Positions 27,336 to 36,921 of a DNA stretch of 64,000 nt are shown piece by piece; the stretch's first letter is position 1, and the number at the start of each line of letters is the position of its first letter. Below the pieces are notes generated by a model. That model was given only the letters and a program-made list of their open reading frames with translations, made no database searches and had not been told where the DNA came from. The stretch spans positions 14,086-78,085 of the forward strand of contig CAYOLG010000024.1 in NCBI GenBank assembly GCA_964404745.1, in the 5' to 3' direction. Source of the DNA: Pelagisphaera sp964404745. GTDB taxonomy: Bacteria; Verrucomicrobiota; Verrucomicrobiia; Opitutales; Opitutaceae. Made by a program: the position numbers and the translations under genes.

Positions 27336-29015
27336 TCATCCTTCCTTGACGGATATGGTACGGACGACTTCTTCCAGGGTGGTGAGGTGCTTGAGTGCTA
27401 GGTTCCAGCCGGATTCTCCTAAGGTCACCATGCCGCCCTTACGCCCGATCTCTCTCATAAGTGGAGCGGCCTCGCGATTGACGATGGGATCGTGCAGGGC
27501 TTCGGAAACCCTCAGAATCTCGTAGATCCCAATACGCCCCCGGTATCCAAGATTTCGACAACGCTCGCATCCGACAGCTACCGGCATCTCCGTGACGCCT
27601 TCCATAACGCTTTCTGGCATGTCGAGAACTTTCAAGGCATCTAGCCCCGTATTGCGGTCTAAAGGCCTCATCTCAAAACAATCTTGGCATAGCCGGCGTA
27701 GCAGTCTCTGAGCAATCACCATCTCCACGCCCGAAGCGATGAGGAAAGGTTCGATTCCCATGTCGGTTAGGCGCGTGATCGCGCCCGGAGCGTCATTCGT
27801 GTGCAAGGTGCTGAATACCAAGTGACCGGTCAGCGAGGCCCGAACCGCTATGTCAGCCGTTTCCCGGTCTCGGATTTCCCCAACCATGATCACGTTAGGA
27901 TCTTGGCGCAACACGTGCCTCAAGGCCTCTGCAAACCCAAAGCCGATCTCGGTCTTCACCTGAATCTGGTTAACACCTGGAACCTCGTACTCGATCGGAT
28001 CCTCAACCGTAATGATTCGTTTATCCTCGGAATTGATCTTGCGAATAAATGCATTGAGCGAGGTCGACTTCCCCGAACCTGTCGGCCCAGTCACCAAAAT
28101 GATTCCGTGCGGCAAGCCGAGAACTCGATCGATCTTCCGCTGATCCTCATCAGACATGCCCAGCTGCTGCAAACTCAGGGGGGCGCTTTTCTTGTTCAGC
28201 AATCGAAGGCTGATGCTTTCCCCATACATGACCGGCATGGTGGACAAGCGGATATCCAAGGTCGTCTCTCCCATTTTCAAATTGATGCGTCCATCTTGGG
28301 GCAAGCGGCGCTCGGAAATGTTGAGTTTGGCCATGATCTTGAGGCGAGAAACAATGGCGTCCTGATACTTTCTCAGATTGTCAGGAACGGGAACAGAGAC
28401 CAGGAGCCCATCGATCCGGTAGCGAATCCGCAGTTCCTCTTCCATCGGTTCGAAATGGATGTCTGTCGCCCCATCTTCCACCGCCTGATGAAATACTTCG
28501 TTGACGAAGCGGATAATGGCCGCGTCTTCGTCCTCTTCCTCATCAACCTCAGAGACGATCAGATCGTCGTCGATATCGAACGACTCATCCAAACTTTCCG
28601 CCCCGACTCCAAGATTTTGCGTAATGAATTTTGAAATACGATCAGGATTCGCCAATCGCCATAGAGGACGTTGGCCGCAGGTCGCATATACCCAATCATT
28701 CATGATCGAGTCGACCGGCCAGCCAGTCGCCAGAGTTAGGGATTCGTCTTCTCCCTCTGTTTTAATAGGCACGCAATGGAATTCGTGAAGGATTCTCAAG
28801 GGAATCGAGTTAATACGATCCAAGTCGAATGAATCGGGAGCAGCGATGGGTAACCCCGAATGCTGGCTCAAATCGGCGACCAATTCGCTCAACTCGCGGT
28901 TCTCTAGCTCCGCGATTCGTTCCAAGCGTTCGGATCGCCTCATACCCTCGATTTGCGAGCGTTGGTCTTCGCTCAGCTTGCGCGTATCCAAAAAATCTAA
29001 CTCTACAACTGCCAT
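27336..29015 (-). CDS. gspE: Type II secretion ATPase GspE
   Basis: 559 residues. The N-terminal GspE/PilB interaction domain (about 1-150) contains an acidic stretch (VSEVDEEEDEDAA). The ATPase core has Walker A GPTGSGKST, the Asp box EDPIEYE and Walker B-like MVGEIRDRETADIAV. Four cysteines in CQDC and CERC form the usual zinc site near the C-terminus. It powers pseudopilus assembly from the cytoplasm. It is followed by gspF and preceded by the GspC-like gene. Confidence 0.94.
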   Translation of the reverse strand: MAVVELDFLDTRKLSEDQRSQIEGMRRSERLERIAELENRELSELVADLSQHSGLPIAAPDSFDLDRINSIPLRILHEFHCVPIKTEGEDESLTLATGWPVDSIMNDWVYATCGQRPLWRLANPDRISKFITQNLGVGAESLDESFDIDDDLIVSEVDEEEDEDAAIIRFVNEVFHQAVEDGATDIHFEPMEEELRIRYRIDGLLVSVPVPDNLRKYQDAIVSRLKIMAKLNISERRLPQDGRINLKMGETTLDIRLSTMPVMYGESISLRLLNKKSAPLSLQQLGMSDEDQRKIDRVLGLPHGIILVTGPTGSGKSTSLNAFIRKINSEDKRIITVEDPIEYEVPGVNQIQVKTEIGFGFAEALRHVLRQDPNVIMVGEIRDRETADIAVRASLTGHLVFSTLHTNDAPGAITRLTDMGIEPFLIASGVEMVIAQRLLRRLCQDCFEMRPLDRNTGLDALKVLDMPESVMEGVTEMPVAVGCERCRNLGYRGRIGIYEILRVSEALHDPIVNREAAPLMREIGRKGGMVTLGESGWNLALKHLTTLEEVVRTISVKEG

Positions 29016-29020
29016 AGATC

Positions 29021-29611
29021 CTAGTTCGATCCGTTAGGATCGTCTTCTATGATGTCTCTCCGCAGAGCTCGCCGGCGCCGAATTTCCTCGGCCACCCGCT
29101 GCATACGTTCGCGGACCTCTTCGTCGCTTGCTGCCTCGATGTTGGGATTGGCAGGTTGCCTAACTGGAGTCGCGGTTCTCTGAGCCGCTTGCTGAGGCGA
29201 TCGTTGCGGGGCCCGCTGCGGCGCTTCCGCCAAAGCGATAATATCTGCGTCCTTTAAACTGAGGTTGCGGGTCAATCCATTCTGTCGTACGGCAATCGTC
29301 TCCTCCCCTGGCTTGCTGCCGCGGTCGTACCTGACTAGCTGGAATCCATCTTCGCCATCCACGTCTTTACTCAATCGATAGCTCTTTTTCGATTTGGTAT
29401 CGTAAATGCTAACCCAAGCAACCCCGCCAATTTCAATCACCCCTCGAAACTCGACCGAGTCCAAGGGCGTAGCCGGCGTCACCTTGGGTTCGACTTTAGG
29501 CTCGACCTTCTGCGAAGGCGGCACGAACGGCGACGCCGCTTCCTGGGCAAGAAGCGAGGCCCCTCCCGAAAGGAGAGCCACCAAAGCGAATCGCGTCCAG
29601 ATTAGCTTCAT
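29021..29611 (-). CDS. GspC-like periplasmic protein of the T2SS operon
   Basis: 196 residues. There is a cleavable-looking signal (about 1-22, ending SLLAQ) rather than a clear membrane anchor. The next segment has a repeated lysine/proline part (KVEPKVEPKV). Residues about 50-130 look like the HR domain of GspC or the similar PilP domain (small beta barrel: FRGVIEIGGVAWVSIYD). The tail is Gln/Arg/Pro-rich and ends in a charged helix. By position between gspD and gspE and by domain form it is the best GspC candidate, linking secretin and inner membrane. Confidence 0.6.
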   Translation of the reverse strand: MKLIWTRFALVALLSGGASLLAQEAASPFVPPSQKVEPKVEPKVTPATPLDSVEFRGVIEIGGVAWVSIYDTKSKKSYRLSKDVDGEDGFQLVRYDRGSKPGEETIAVRQNGLTRNLSLKDADIIALAEAPQRAPQRSPQQAAQRTATPVRQPANPNIEAASDEEVRERMQRVAEEIRRRRALRRDIIEDDPNGSN

Positions 29612-29620
29612 TATTAATTA

Positions 29621-31900
29621 CTAGCGTTTATAGGGCTTTCTGACAACTGCATCTTTGTCTCGGGTTTCGGAATCGCTCGATTTATCGCTTCGCTCTGCCT
29701 TCTTATTTAGGCTGAAACTACCCTCTTCAATGTATTCTTCGATCTGCGGCCTTATGGGATGGACGTTCATCTTTTCCATAGCGTCCTCGTTAGCGTCCTT
29801 GGAATCCCGGATTACTTTGGGTCGGATAAAAACTAGCAACTCGCGCTTCTCGAAATCGACTCCGCGACTCCTGAAAATGTTTCCGAAAACCGGAATTTCG
29901 CCCAAAACAGCCATGCGGTTGACGTTCTTGGTCTCTTTGCTCCGCTGCATTCCGCCCAAGACAACCAAGCCGTTATTCTCAACACTGACAAAGGACACCA
30001 TTTGCCGGCGGCCAATAATCGGCTGTTCATTATTGTTAATGGTGACAAATCCATCGATATCGTTCACCGATTGATCGACTTCCAATTGAATGACGTCATT
30101 GGGGCCAATCAAAGGCTTCACTTTCAGCTCGATGGCGATATCCTGGTACTGCACTGTTTCTCGAACCGACGTGCTTAAAGTATTGTCCGTGGTCGTACCG
30201 GTCACAATCGGACGCTGCTGACCCACGGTAAAGGTAGCCTCCTGATTGTGAGTTGTCAGAAGCGTTGGTATCGATAGAATCCTTACATTACTATTCTTTC
30301 TTGCTGCATTGAGGATAGCATCGAAGGTGAGATTCGTTATAACACCGGTACGCGCGTCTATGTTGAAATTAACATTGTTGGCGCTAATACCCAAGAGATC
30401 GAGCCCTTGAAGATTGGTTATGTTGGGTTCTCCGGCGGCCTCATTCTGCGTATAGGTTCCGGATATCGTCTCCATCCCCGAGTTGGCGTCATTGTCCAGA
30501 TTCACTTCCGCGATGATGACTTCAATACGTACTTGAGGCAGCAATACATCGATCTTTGCAATCAGCTCTGTCATCAATTCCAAGTCGCTGCGAGTACCTG
30601 AAATAATCAGGGCATTACTTCGCTCGTCAGCTTCGATGGTCATGAACTCGCTAAATTGGCTGTCCCGATTTTCGAAAGTCGAATTAACAGCTGAATTAAC
30701 CTGCTGTTGCAAGGCCGGGCTTGCCGCTTGCCGTTGGGGACGAGCATTCTGATTAACGCTTTGGGGGTTTCCTTGCCGCGTTTGCCGATTCCCCAAGTTG
30801 GCATTCGCTTGGGACCGGTCGTTGGATTCGGAATCGGTTGATCCGCTGACAAAGCTGCTTAACAGCCCGGCGACTTCAGTCGCTTCCGCATGATTGAGAA
30901 CGATCACTTCGATCCGCGTAGCCGGGTCTGACTTGATATCGAGTTTCTCGATAATCTCGTCGAAAAAAGTCATATTGGCCGGTTCGGACATTATGATGAG
31001 CTGGTTGGTCCGATCATCCGCTGCAATGGCCGTGTTGGAGCCAAATAGAATCTGGTTGGGGATCGCCCCATCACCCCCGACATTAGAAACAGCCACGGGT
31101 TGGGGCGCTTGATCTCCATCGCCTCGCTGGTTGCGGTTCTGACCGCGATTGTTGTTGGAGTTGCTCGTATTCTGTTCTCCAAAATTCGCTCTAGCGGCGT
31201 CGATTAGCCCTTGAATTTGATCGGCAACCTCACTTGCTTGAGCGAACTGCAGGGTGTAGAATCGCGTGGTCACATTCAGACGGCTCGGTATATCCACCTC
31301 GGACACCACGTATTCGAGTCTCTGCAGGTTGCTGATCGTATCGGTGACGATTACCGCGTTGGAATTCTGGAAAGGGATGATGGTGCTAAAATTAGGGCTG
31401 AGAAACGGCTGAATCTGCTGCTGGAACGTTTGCGAATCCAAGTATTGGAGACGAAACAGCTTGCTAACCACTTTGCCGCTCGGGGCTCGATCTTGAAGGG
31501 AATCGATTTCCAATTCCGGCGCTTCAGTGCGAATGGTGTTAATAGCCACTACTTTGAGGAATTTTTCTCCCAACGGCGTTACCCCAATTCCATTGATGCT
31601 GAGCAAACTTTCGATAGCGAGAACAGCCTCCGCCAAGGTCATATCGCCCCGACTATCGAAGGTGAATTCCGGAGTGGGCAAGGCCATCGGCCGGATGACC
31701 GATCGGCCGGTAAGCGTCTCTAGATGGTGCAGCACGCTAACGAGAGGTTCGCCTCTCCAAAGGATTCTCACTGGATCGCCTTCGTTGGCAGCTTGAGGCG
31801 CGTCCGCGTTATCCTGGCCAAAACTTGCTGATGCCAACAAGCCGGCAATGGCTAATGTCGAGAGGCTTCTCGGTCCTAAAATTCGTATCCAATTTATCAT
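29621..31900 (-). CDS. gspD: Type II secretion secretin GspD
   Basis: 759 residues with a Sec signal (about 1-28). An N0 domain (about 42-110) is followed by N1-N3 domains and the C-terminal secretin channel domain (signatures VPVFGNIF-like IPVFGNIFRSR and ELLVFIRPKVI). The N-domain linkers carry two unusually long Asn/Gln-rich inserts, near 243-275 and 360-410. It forms the outer-membrane pore of the system. The C-terminal 60 residues are polar and may bind a pilotin. Its start overlaps the gspM-like stop by four bases. Confidence 0.94.
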   Translation of the reverse strand: MINWIRILGPRSLSTLAIAGLLASASFGQDNADAPQAANEGDPVRILWRGEPLVSVLHHLETLTGRSVIRPMALPTPEFTFDSRGDMTLAEAVLAIESLLSINGIGVTPLGEKFLKVVAINTIRTEAPELEIDSLQDRAPSGKVVSKLFRLQYLDSQTFQQQIQPFLSPNFSTIIPFQNSNAVIVTDTISNLQRLEYVVSEVDIPSRLNVTTRFYTLQFAQASEVADQIQGLIDAARANFGEQNTSNSNNNRGQNRNQRGDGDQAPQPVAVSNVGGDGAIPNQILFGSNTAIAADDRTNQLIIMSEPANMTFFDEIIEKLDIKSDPATRIEVIVLNHAEATEVAGLLSSFVSGSTDSESNDRSQANANLGNRQTRQGNPQSVNQNARPQRQAASPALQQQVNSAVNSTFENRDSQFSEFMTIEADERSNALIISGTRSDLELMTELIAKIDVLLPQVRIEVIIAEVNLDNDANSGMETISGTYTQNEAAGEPNITNLQGLDLLGISANNVNFNIDARTGVITNLTFDAILNAARKNSNVRILSIPTLLTTHNQEATFTVGQQRPIVTGTTTDNTLSTSVRETVQYQDIAIELKVKPLIGPNDVIQLEVDQSVNDIDGFVTINNNEQPIIGRRQMVSFVSVENNGLVVLGGMQRSKETKNVNRMAVLGEIPVFGNIFRSRGVDFEKRELLVFIRPKVIRDSKDANEDAMEKMNVHPIRPQIEEYIEEGSFSLNKKAERSDKSSDSETRDKDAVVRKPYKR

Positions 31901-32472
31901 GGCGTATATTCGATGGATTTCAATTCCAGCTTCACATCGAGAAATTGCGGCGTCCGCCTCTGAGCTTGAATGGTGATTTGCTGTAGAGAGACATAAGGCA
32001 GACTAGTTTTGATCTCATTAGTAAATTCTATAAGGCGGTTGTAGTTGGCTTTGCCCAGATCAATGGTAAAGGTATGGAAGGAAAGCGGCCTACCTACGCT
32101 CGACCGGGGCGGGTTGATCTTAAAATCGGTAAAGCCATATTTGCGGATGAGGTCGTCTATACGAGCATTGACCTCGTTCACGGAGGGAAGTTTGGAGAGA
32201 TTAATATCCTTGATGAGAGCGTTGTACTGCTCGGCCGTCGTTCCCTGGCTCGCGATCTCCTTCCCTTGGTTCTGAGCCGTAAAATTGGCCACCCGAATAT
32301 CGTAGCGAGCCGTCCCGTGACGCTCCATCTGAAACGAGAACCAGACGCCTAGCAAAGCCCCGATAAAGAGAACCATTAGGATTTTCTCCCGCATCGATAG
32401 CCGGAAGAAGCGAATTCTCGCGAAGGCCACCCAGTAGCTAGCGATAGCCATAACTGCTGAACTTTTAGCCAT
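31897..32472 (-). CDS. GspM/PilO-like T2SS inner-membrane protein
   Basis: 191 residues. One membrane helix (about 31-48, preceded by MREKILM) and a periplasmic ferredoxin-like domain with a coiled-coil start. This is the organisation of GspM and PilO. It overlaps gspD by four bases and the gspL-like gene by eight, and thus belongs to the inner-membrane assembly platform. Assigned from topology and context; the sequence is too divergent for a firm match by eye. Confidence 0.7.
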   Translation of the reverse strand: MAKSSAVMAIASYWVAFARIRFFRLSMREKILMVLFIGALLGVWFSFQMERHGTARYDIRVANFTAQNQGKEIASQGTTAEQYNALIKDINLSKLPSVNEVNARIDDLIRKYGFTDFKINPPRSSVGRPLSFHTFTIDLGKANYNRLIEFTNEIKTSLPYVSLQQITIQAQRRTPQFLDVKLELKSIEYTP

Positions 32473-33655
32473 TGCTCGCTACCTCCTCACCCTCAGCAGA
32501 ATTAGGAAAGGCGCCTATTTTAAAATTCAATAGAGCCGTGAACGTGGTACCGTCCGGCCGACTTTGAATATTCTGGAGCTCTACCGTCTCGATTTTGACG
32601 AATCGTTCAAGGCGAGTCTTGAATTGGTTGGCTTGTCCGTTGCTGGTCGCGTTGGCAAAGACCCTCAAGCTGTTGGCCCCGTTGGTCTCGACTTTCGTAA
32701 ACCAAACGGCATCGGTCAGGAATGGCTGAATGGCCACCAGCATGTCGAAAGGAATCAGGTCCGACTCACGGAAACTTAGCAGCTCGTTGATCGTCGTCTT
32801 TTGGGAGACGATTTCTTCGACGAGGGGAGATTGCTCCTCATTCCACCCTCTTCTCAATTTGAGATAGCCTTTCTCGGTGAACCAAATGAATTCGCCCAAA
32901 GCCAGAAGCCCGAAGACAGCCGCCATCCCGATGGCAACGCGCCAGATCAGGTAGTTGCGCCGCTCTTCTATCTGCACGCGCTCGACCGTTTCGGCATCCC
33001 TCAGATCCATTCGCCACATGCTTTCTCGGTCCACTTCGGCAACGATTTGGCGATCTCCCACGGAAGCTCGCAACTTTAAGGTCTTTTTATCGATCGCGAT
33101 CTCCGTTTTTGCCTTCCAAACGCGAATGGAATCAACCGAACGCCCCTGCTTCAGTTCCAGGATGACGCTTTCGATAGCTGCTTCGCTGGCTGCATCATCA
33201 TCCGTTTCCCCTTCGCTTTTGGGAATCGAATAAAAATAACACGGAAGCTCGGATAATTCATCGTACTCGAAATAGGTAAACGAGGAATCCGCGACCAAAA
33301 GAAGCGGCGTTTTCTCGTCCAAGCCTCCCGCCTTGAGCCCAATACTGAATTCCGGGATTACCGCTTCCTGCCCTTCCCAGCTTGCGGCATCCTTCCTCTC
33401 AAAACTGCGTCGATAGGCAGCGTAAAGGAACGCGAAGCGTCGACCCGCATCGATCAAGAATCCGAACTGCAAATGCGCCAACGGAAAGGGCGACAGCGCC
33501 TCCAACTGCAATTGAAGAAAACTCTCCAGCTCGTCGTCCTCGACATCGCTCGGTATTTCCACGCGGCGGCAGAAAAACGAGTACCCCTGAGCCATCGCGG
33601 CCATCATGGTCAGCAGCGACTTGCTATTAGGAAGAATTCTTGATGCTTTTGGCAC
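32465..33655 (-). CDS. GspL/PilMN-like T2SS platform protein
   Basis: 396 residues, GTG start. The first ~220 residues are cytoplasmic and look like a reduced actin-like GspL/PilM domain. A membrane helix (about 235-255, YLIWRVAIGMAAVFGLLALG) is followed by a coiled coil and a small PilN-like periplasmic domain (RFANATSNG type, VRVFANAT). GspL recruits GspE to the membrane together with GspM. The order K-L-M-D is that of standard operons. Function is inferred from architecture and position. Confidence 0.7.
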   Translation of the reverse strand: MPKASRILPNSKSLLTMMAAMAQGYSFFCRRVEIPSDVEDDELESFLQLQLEALSPFPLAHLQFGFLIDAGRRFAFLYAAYRRSFERKDAASWEGQEAVIPEFSIGLKAGGLDEKTPLLLVADSSFTYFEYDELSELPCYFYSIPKSEGETDDDAASEAAIESVILELKQGRSVDSIRVWKAKTEIAIDKKTLKLRASVGDRQIVAEVDRESMWRMDLRDAETVERVQIEERRNYLIWRVAIGMAAVFGLLALGEFIWFTEKGYLKLRRGWNEEQSPLVEEIVSQKTTINELLSFRESDLIPFDMLVAIQPFLTDAVWFTKVETNGANSLRVFANATSNGQANQFKTRLERFVKIETVELQNIQSRPDGTTFTALLNFKIGAFPNSAEGEEVASNG

Positions 33656-33671
33656 AGTATTTTAAGAACTT

Positions 33672-34709
33672 TTAGAGAAGGCTGGCGTTATTCATACCTG
33701 GCTCCTCTTTGAGCTCAAGGAAAAGGAACGGGTATTCCAGTTCCCCGGTTTCACCATTTTCCGATGTCTCGAGGTCCGTGCTTAGCGTGCCAATCAAACT
33801 GTACGAGCTGCCTTTTTCCTGAACCGTAACTTTAACCGTAAGGACACTGATTTGTTGCGATAATGGTGCGCCGCGCTCGATCTCCCCTATCACATCGCTC
33901 AACTCTCCTGCATTGGCGAAGTAGTTGTCGTCCTCAGTTCCAGGCTCCCCATCCAAACCTGCCAAGTAGTCCTCGATCGTTTCAATTTGAATCTCATTGA
34001 GGCCAGCCAGCGAAAGCAGGGCTAGAGGATTGGCCGAATTCACATTCATCACTTGCACTGGATAGTGGGTGACAACATCGGAAAGCCGGTCGAAATTTTC
34101 GTTGGGGATGTCGTTCTCGTCGAAGAAAAGCTCCCGAAAGCCAATTATCGAGGAAAGCTCATCCAACGAGGCCAAGGGCTGATTAGAAGGGTGCATTTCA
34201 AAATTCGAGCTACTGTATTCTCGCGATTCCGCTCCGTCGATCCGAGCTTCGTCATCCTCGTCTATCCAGTCCAACAGAGTATTCGTCAGAGTTTGGCTGA
34301 CATCCAAGTCGAATCCCATTTCGTCGAAGAGAAGAAACAGCGATCCTTCATCGAGCTCGTTGATGCTCAGCTTAGCGGATTCGTCGATAAATTCGATCGT
34401 CACGTTTAATCCTTCCGGCACATTGATTTGAGCGTATTCGAGTGGGTCCGCCCAGCCTTGGGCTGGAGCGTAAATGGCATTATCGATAGCTTTGACATCG
34501 GCCAGCACCGCAACCGCCACCTCGAGATAGGACCAGGCATACAATCTCAGTCTCGCCCGCTCAACGTAATAGCCTTCGCCTTGGATCTCCACGTTAGCCC
34601 GCTCTACGAATTTAGTCAGCACATAGCTCACCACGATAATCAGCACTAGCACCATCAACAAGATGGAGCCACGCTTTCTACGTGCCGATTTGCAACCGCG
34701 AACCGTCAT
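33672..34709 (-). CDS. gspK: Type II secretion minor pseudopilin GspK
   Basis: 345 residues, much longer than the other pseudopilins, as expected for GspK. The N-terminus has the prepilin form RKRGSILLMVLVLIIVVSYV, lacking the Glu at position 5 that the other pilins have, which is typical for GspK at the tip. The large domain contains the helix-hairpin-like region LDWIDEDDEARIDGAESREY, a GspK signature with acidic calcium-binding residues. It overlaps nothing but follows gspJ by two bases. Confidence 0.88.
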   Translation of the reverse strand: MTVRGCKSARRKRGSILLMVLVLIIVVSYVLTKFVERANVEIQGEGYYVERARLRLYAWSYLEVAVAVLADVKAIDNAIYAPAQGWADPLEYAQINVPEGLNVTIEFIDESAKLSINELDEGSLFLLFDEMGFDLDVSQTLTNTLLDWIDEDDEARIDGAESREYSSSNFEMHPSNQPLASLDELSSIIGFRELFFDENDIPNENFDRLSDVVTHYPVQVMNVNSANPLALLSLAGLNEIQIETIEDYLAGLDGEPGTEDDNYFANAGELSDVIGEIERGAPLSQQISVLTVKVTVQEKGSSYSLIGTLSTDLETSENGETGELEYPFLFLELKEEPGMNNASLL

Positions 34710-34711
34710 AT

Positions 34712-35392
34712 TCAGAACATGGGCACCCCATCAAATAAAGAAGGGAGCGGTATTTGACGCTTCTCCTCCCGACCCTCGTATTCGAAAACGATCTCTATAC
34801 GTTGAGGCAGCGTAAAGGTTCCATCAGCCTCTTTCACCGGATCTTCCTCAACCTCCCAATCGGCATTCTCGTCCTCAGTATCGATATAGAAATACCTAAT
34901 CCGCTTAACAAACGGGGATATCAAAGTTTTCCTCGGCTCTTCTTCCCCGAAATCCTCTTCTAGGCGGGAACGCCAAAGGAGGTAGAGGCCGTCCTCATCG
35001 TCTAGCTCCAGAGAGCAAACGACGTAAGGCAGCGGATCTTCGGACCAAACCAGCACTCCCGGGCTTTTTTCCAGCTCGAAGGTCAGCAGCTCTTCGTTCT
35101 CGTATTCCCGGCCGCCGCGATTCGACCAATAAACTACGGATTCCGCCTCCCCATTAGAAAGCTTCCAACTCGATGTTTGGAAAGACTGTTCCAAAAATCT
35201 CGATACACCGCGCACATGCTTTTGAAAAAGCCAAATATTCGCGCCTTTGCCCCATAGCTCGCCTAGCGAGAAGACGAACGTCGTCGCGGCGACCAGTATA
35301 GCCGCCCCCATGAAAACCGCGAACATGATTTCCAGCAACGTAAAGCCGCGCCTGGACCGAATACCTCTTCCCGACTTTCTCAACCCCTTCAT
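34712..35392 (-). CDS. gspJ: Type II secretion minor pseudopilin GspJ
   Basis: 226 residues. The prepilin leader ends SRRGFTLLEIMFAVFMGA, with cleavage after Gly and conserved Glu5. The rest is a periplasmic beta-rich domain with many acidic residues. Size and position between I and K fit GspJ. It is processed by a prepilin peptidase not encoded in this window. Confidence 0.82.
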   Translation of the reverse strand: MKGLRKSGRGIRSRRGFTLLEIMFAVFMGAAILVAATTFVFSLGELWGKGANIWLFQKHVRGVSRFLEQSFQTSSWKLSNGEAESVVYWSNRGGREYENEELLTFELEKSPGVLVWSEDPLPYVVCSLELDDEDGLYLLWRSRLEEDFGEEEPRKTLISPFVKRIRYFYIDTEDENADWEVEEDPVKEADGTFTLPQRIEIVFEYEGREEKRQIPLPSLFDGVPMF

Positions 35393-35395
35393 ACG

Positions 35396-35863
35396 CTACT
35401 CGAGCCCCGCTTGACGAGCGAGCAATCGATCCCTGGTTTCCGCCCTCAGATCTTCCCGCTCAACGGGATCCGACCAGGTAGGTCGGGTGAGAAAATGGAC
35501 CTCAGTAAACTCCTGCTTTTCCCCAGATTCGCGCTCCTCCATTTCAACGTATAGCCATACTTTAAAAAGGTCGGCAACCAATGTCGGTTCGTATTCAACT
35601 CTCCATGTCGCTTCGCCATGATGCCCGGTCATCACTTCGCCGCCTTCTTCCAGCTCTTCGATATCGGAGATGGAAAACGCCTCGGCCCGAATCATGGACA
35701 TGTCTTGCTCAAATGGCTGATCCACCTGTATCGCGGCAATGGCGTTGATAATATTCAGGTAGGATGCCGCGAAAGTCGTTACCGCCACGCCAAACAAGGC
35801 AAGGGCCAGCATCACTTCGACAATCGTAAAACCCTCTACCCTCGCAACGCCCGACGCCCGCAT
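35396..35863 (-). CDS. gspI: Type II secretion minor pseudopilin GspI
   Basis: 155 residues. Prepilin motif EGFTIVEVMLALALFG with Glu5 after the cleavage site. The small globular domain and position fit GspI, which starts the tip complex I-J-K. Its start overlaps the gspH stop by one base. Confidence 0.8.
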   Translation of the reverse strand: MRASGVARVEGFTIVEVMLALALFGVAVTTFAASYLNIINAIAAIQVDQPFEQDMSMIRAEAFSISDIEELEEGGEVMTGHHGEATWRVEYEPTLVADLFKVWLYVEMEERESGEKQEFTEVHFLTRPTWSDPVEREDLRAETRDRLLARQAGLE

Positions 35864-36399
35864 CAGCTATCCTTCTCCTCGGGCTTTGTCATTTGCGAAC
35901 CTGTCCACGGGTCGATCTGATAAGAACTTTCGTATTCCGCGATCTTGAGATCAACCGAGAACGGCGTACAGGTTCCATCGGGGAAAAAGGTGATGGTTTC
36001 GATTTCCTTGTGGGTAACTAGCTCGCCTCGAATCAATCGATAACCATCCCGCGGCAGCATCAATTTGAAGGACACTTCGATCTCTACATCGTTTCCCAAG
36101 CCACTGGTATCCACTTTGAAAGGCACCTCTTGACCGTCAGCCGACACCATGAAAGCCTGTTCCTCCCGGTCGAATCGAACCCGATAAGGAACCCGATTGA
36201 ATACCGCGCTTTGCTTGGCCTTCTCGACCGCGCTCCAAAGCTCGTTCTGTAGAGCTTCCAACTCCCCTTGCTTAAGCAGGGATTGAATGTTCCAAATAAA
36301 AAGCGATGACAACAGGGCGATTAAGGCCATGGTCAGCATGAGTTCGATCAGCGTGAAGCCGCGTCGGTTTCGACATTGGCGATCCAGATTCAAACTCAT
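35863..36399 (-). CDS. gspH: Type II secretion minor pseudopilin GspH
   Basis: 178 residues from the ATG at 36399, which puts the cleavage motif RRGFTLIELMLTMALIAL about 11 residues from the start. A GTG 14 codons upstream (36441) is also possible. A GspH-type beta-sandwich domain follows the N-terminal helix. It lies between gspG and gspI. Confidence 0.8.
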   Translation of the reverse strand: MSLNLDRQCRNRRGFTLIELMLTMALIALLSSLFIWNIQSLLKQGELEALQNELWSAVEKAKQSAVFNRVPYRVRFDREEQAFMVSADGQEVPFKVDTSGLGNDVEIEVSFKLMLPRDGYRLIRGELVTHKEIETITFFPDGTCTPFSVDLKIAEYESSYQIDPWTGSQMTKPEEKDS

Positions 36400-36477
36400 T
36401 TGCCCACTTGCCTTAGGAGCGGGACCGAGAACAATCGACACCGCCCTGATTAGGTACGAGATCTCCAGGTCTTCCCG

Positions 36478-36921
36478 TTACCAGTTGGTGATATCGTCCC
36501 CGGACTCCGTCCCGTCTGGGCCTAGCGAAAAAAGATCGTAGGCTGAAGTGTTGTGCGTGCCTGGATAACGATATTGGAGTTCCCGTCCCCAAGGATCCAC
36601 CAAATCTTCCGGTCCTTCGATATACGGGCCTCGCCAGCGCCCTCCATCATTTTCCGGCCGCTGAACCAGGGCCTTCAATCCTTGCTGGGTAGTCGGGAAA
36701 CTCCCCATGTGAATGCGATAGCTCGTCAATGGGGTCTTGAAAGACTCTTTAACCTTAAAGCGGACAAGCTCCGCCTGGTTGGTGCCAAAAAGATTGTCAA
36801 CGTTCGTGACCACTAGTCCCACGAGCAGCACCATGAGCCCGATAACGAGCATGATTTCGATAAGGGTAAAGCCCCGCTTGCTGGACAGGGAACGGTTTCG
36901 TTTCGTATGCCGTGTGTACAT
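36478..36921 (-). CDS. gspG: Type II secretion major pseudopilin GspG
   Basis: 147 residues. Prepilin motif SKRGFTLIEIMLVIGLMVLL with Glu5, followed by the GspG signatures PTTQQGLKALV, WRGPYI and DPWGRELQYRYPG. The C-terminal SLGPDGTESGDDI supplies the calcium-binding loop known for GspG. It is the first gene of the operon and its promoter should lie in the 309-base divergent region upstream. Confidence 0.94.
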   Translation of the reverse strand: MYTRHTKRNRSLSSKRGFTLIEIMLVIGLMVLLVGLVVTNVDNLFGTNQAELVRFKVKESFKTPLTSYRIHMGSFPTTQQGLKALVQRPENDGGRWRGPYIEGPEDLVDPWGRELQYRYPGTHNTSAYDLFSLGPDGTESGDDITNW

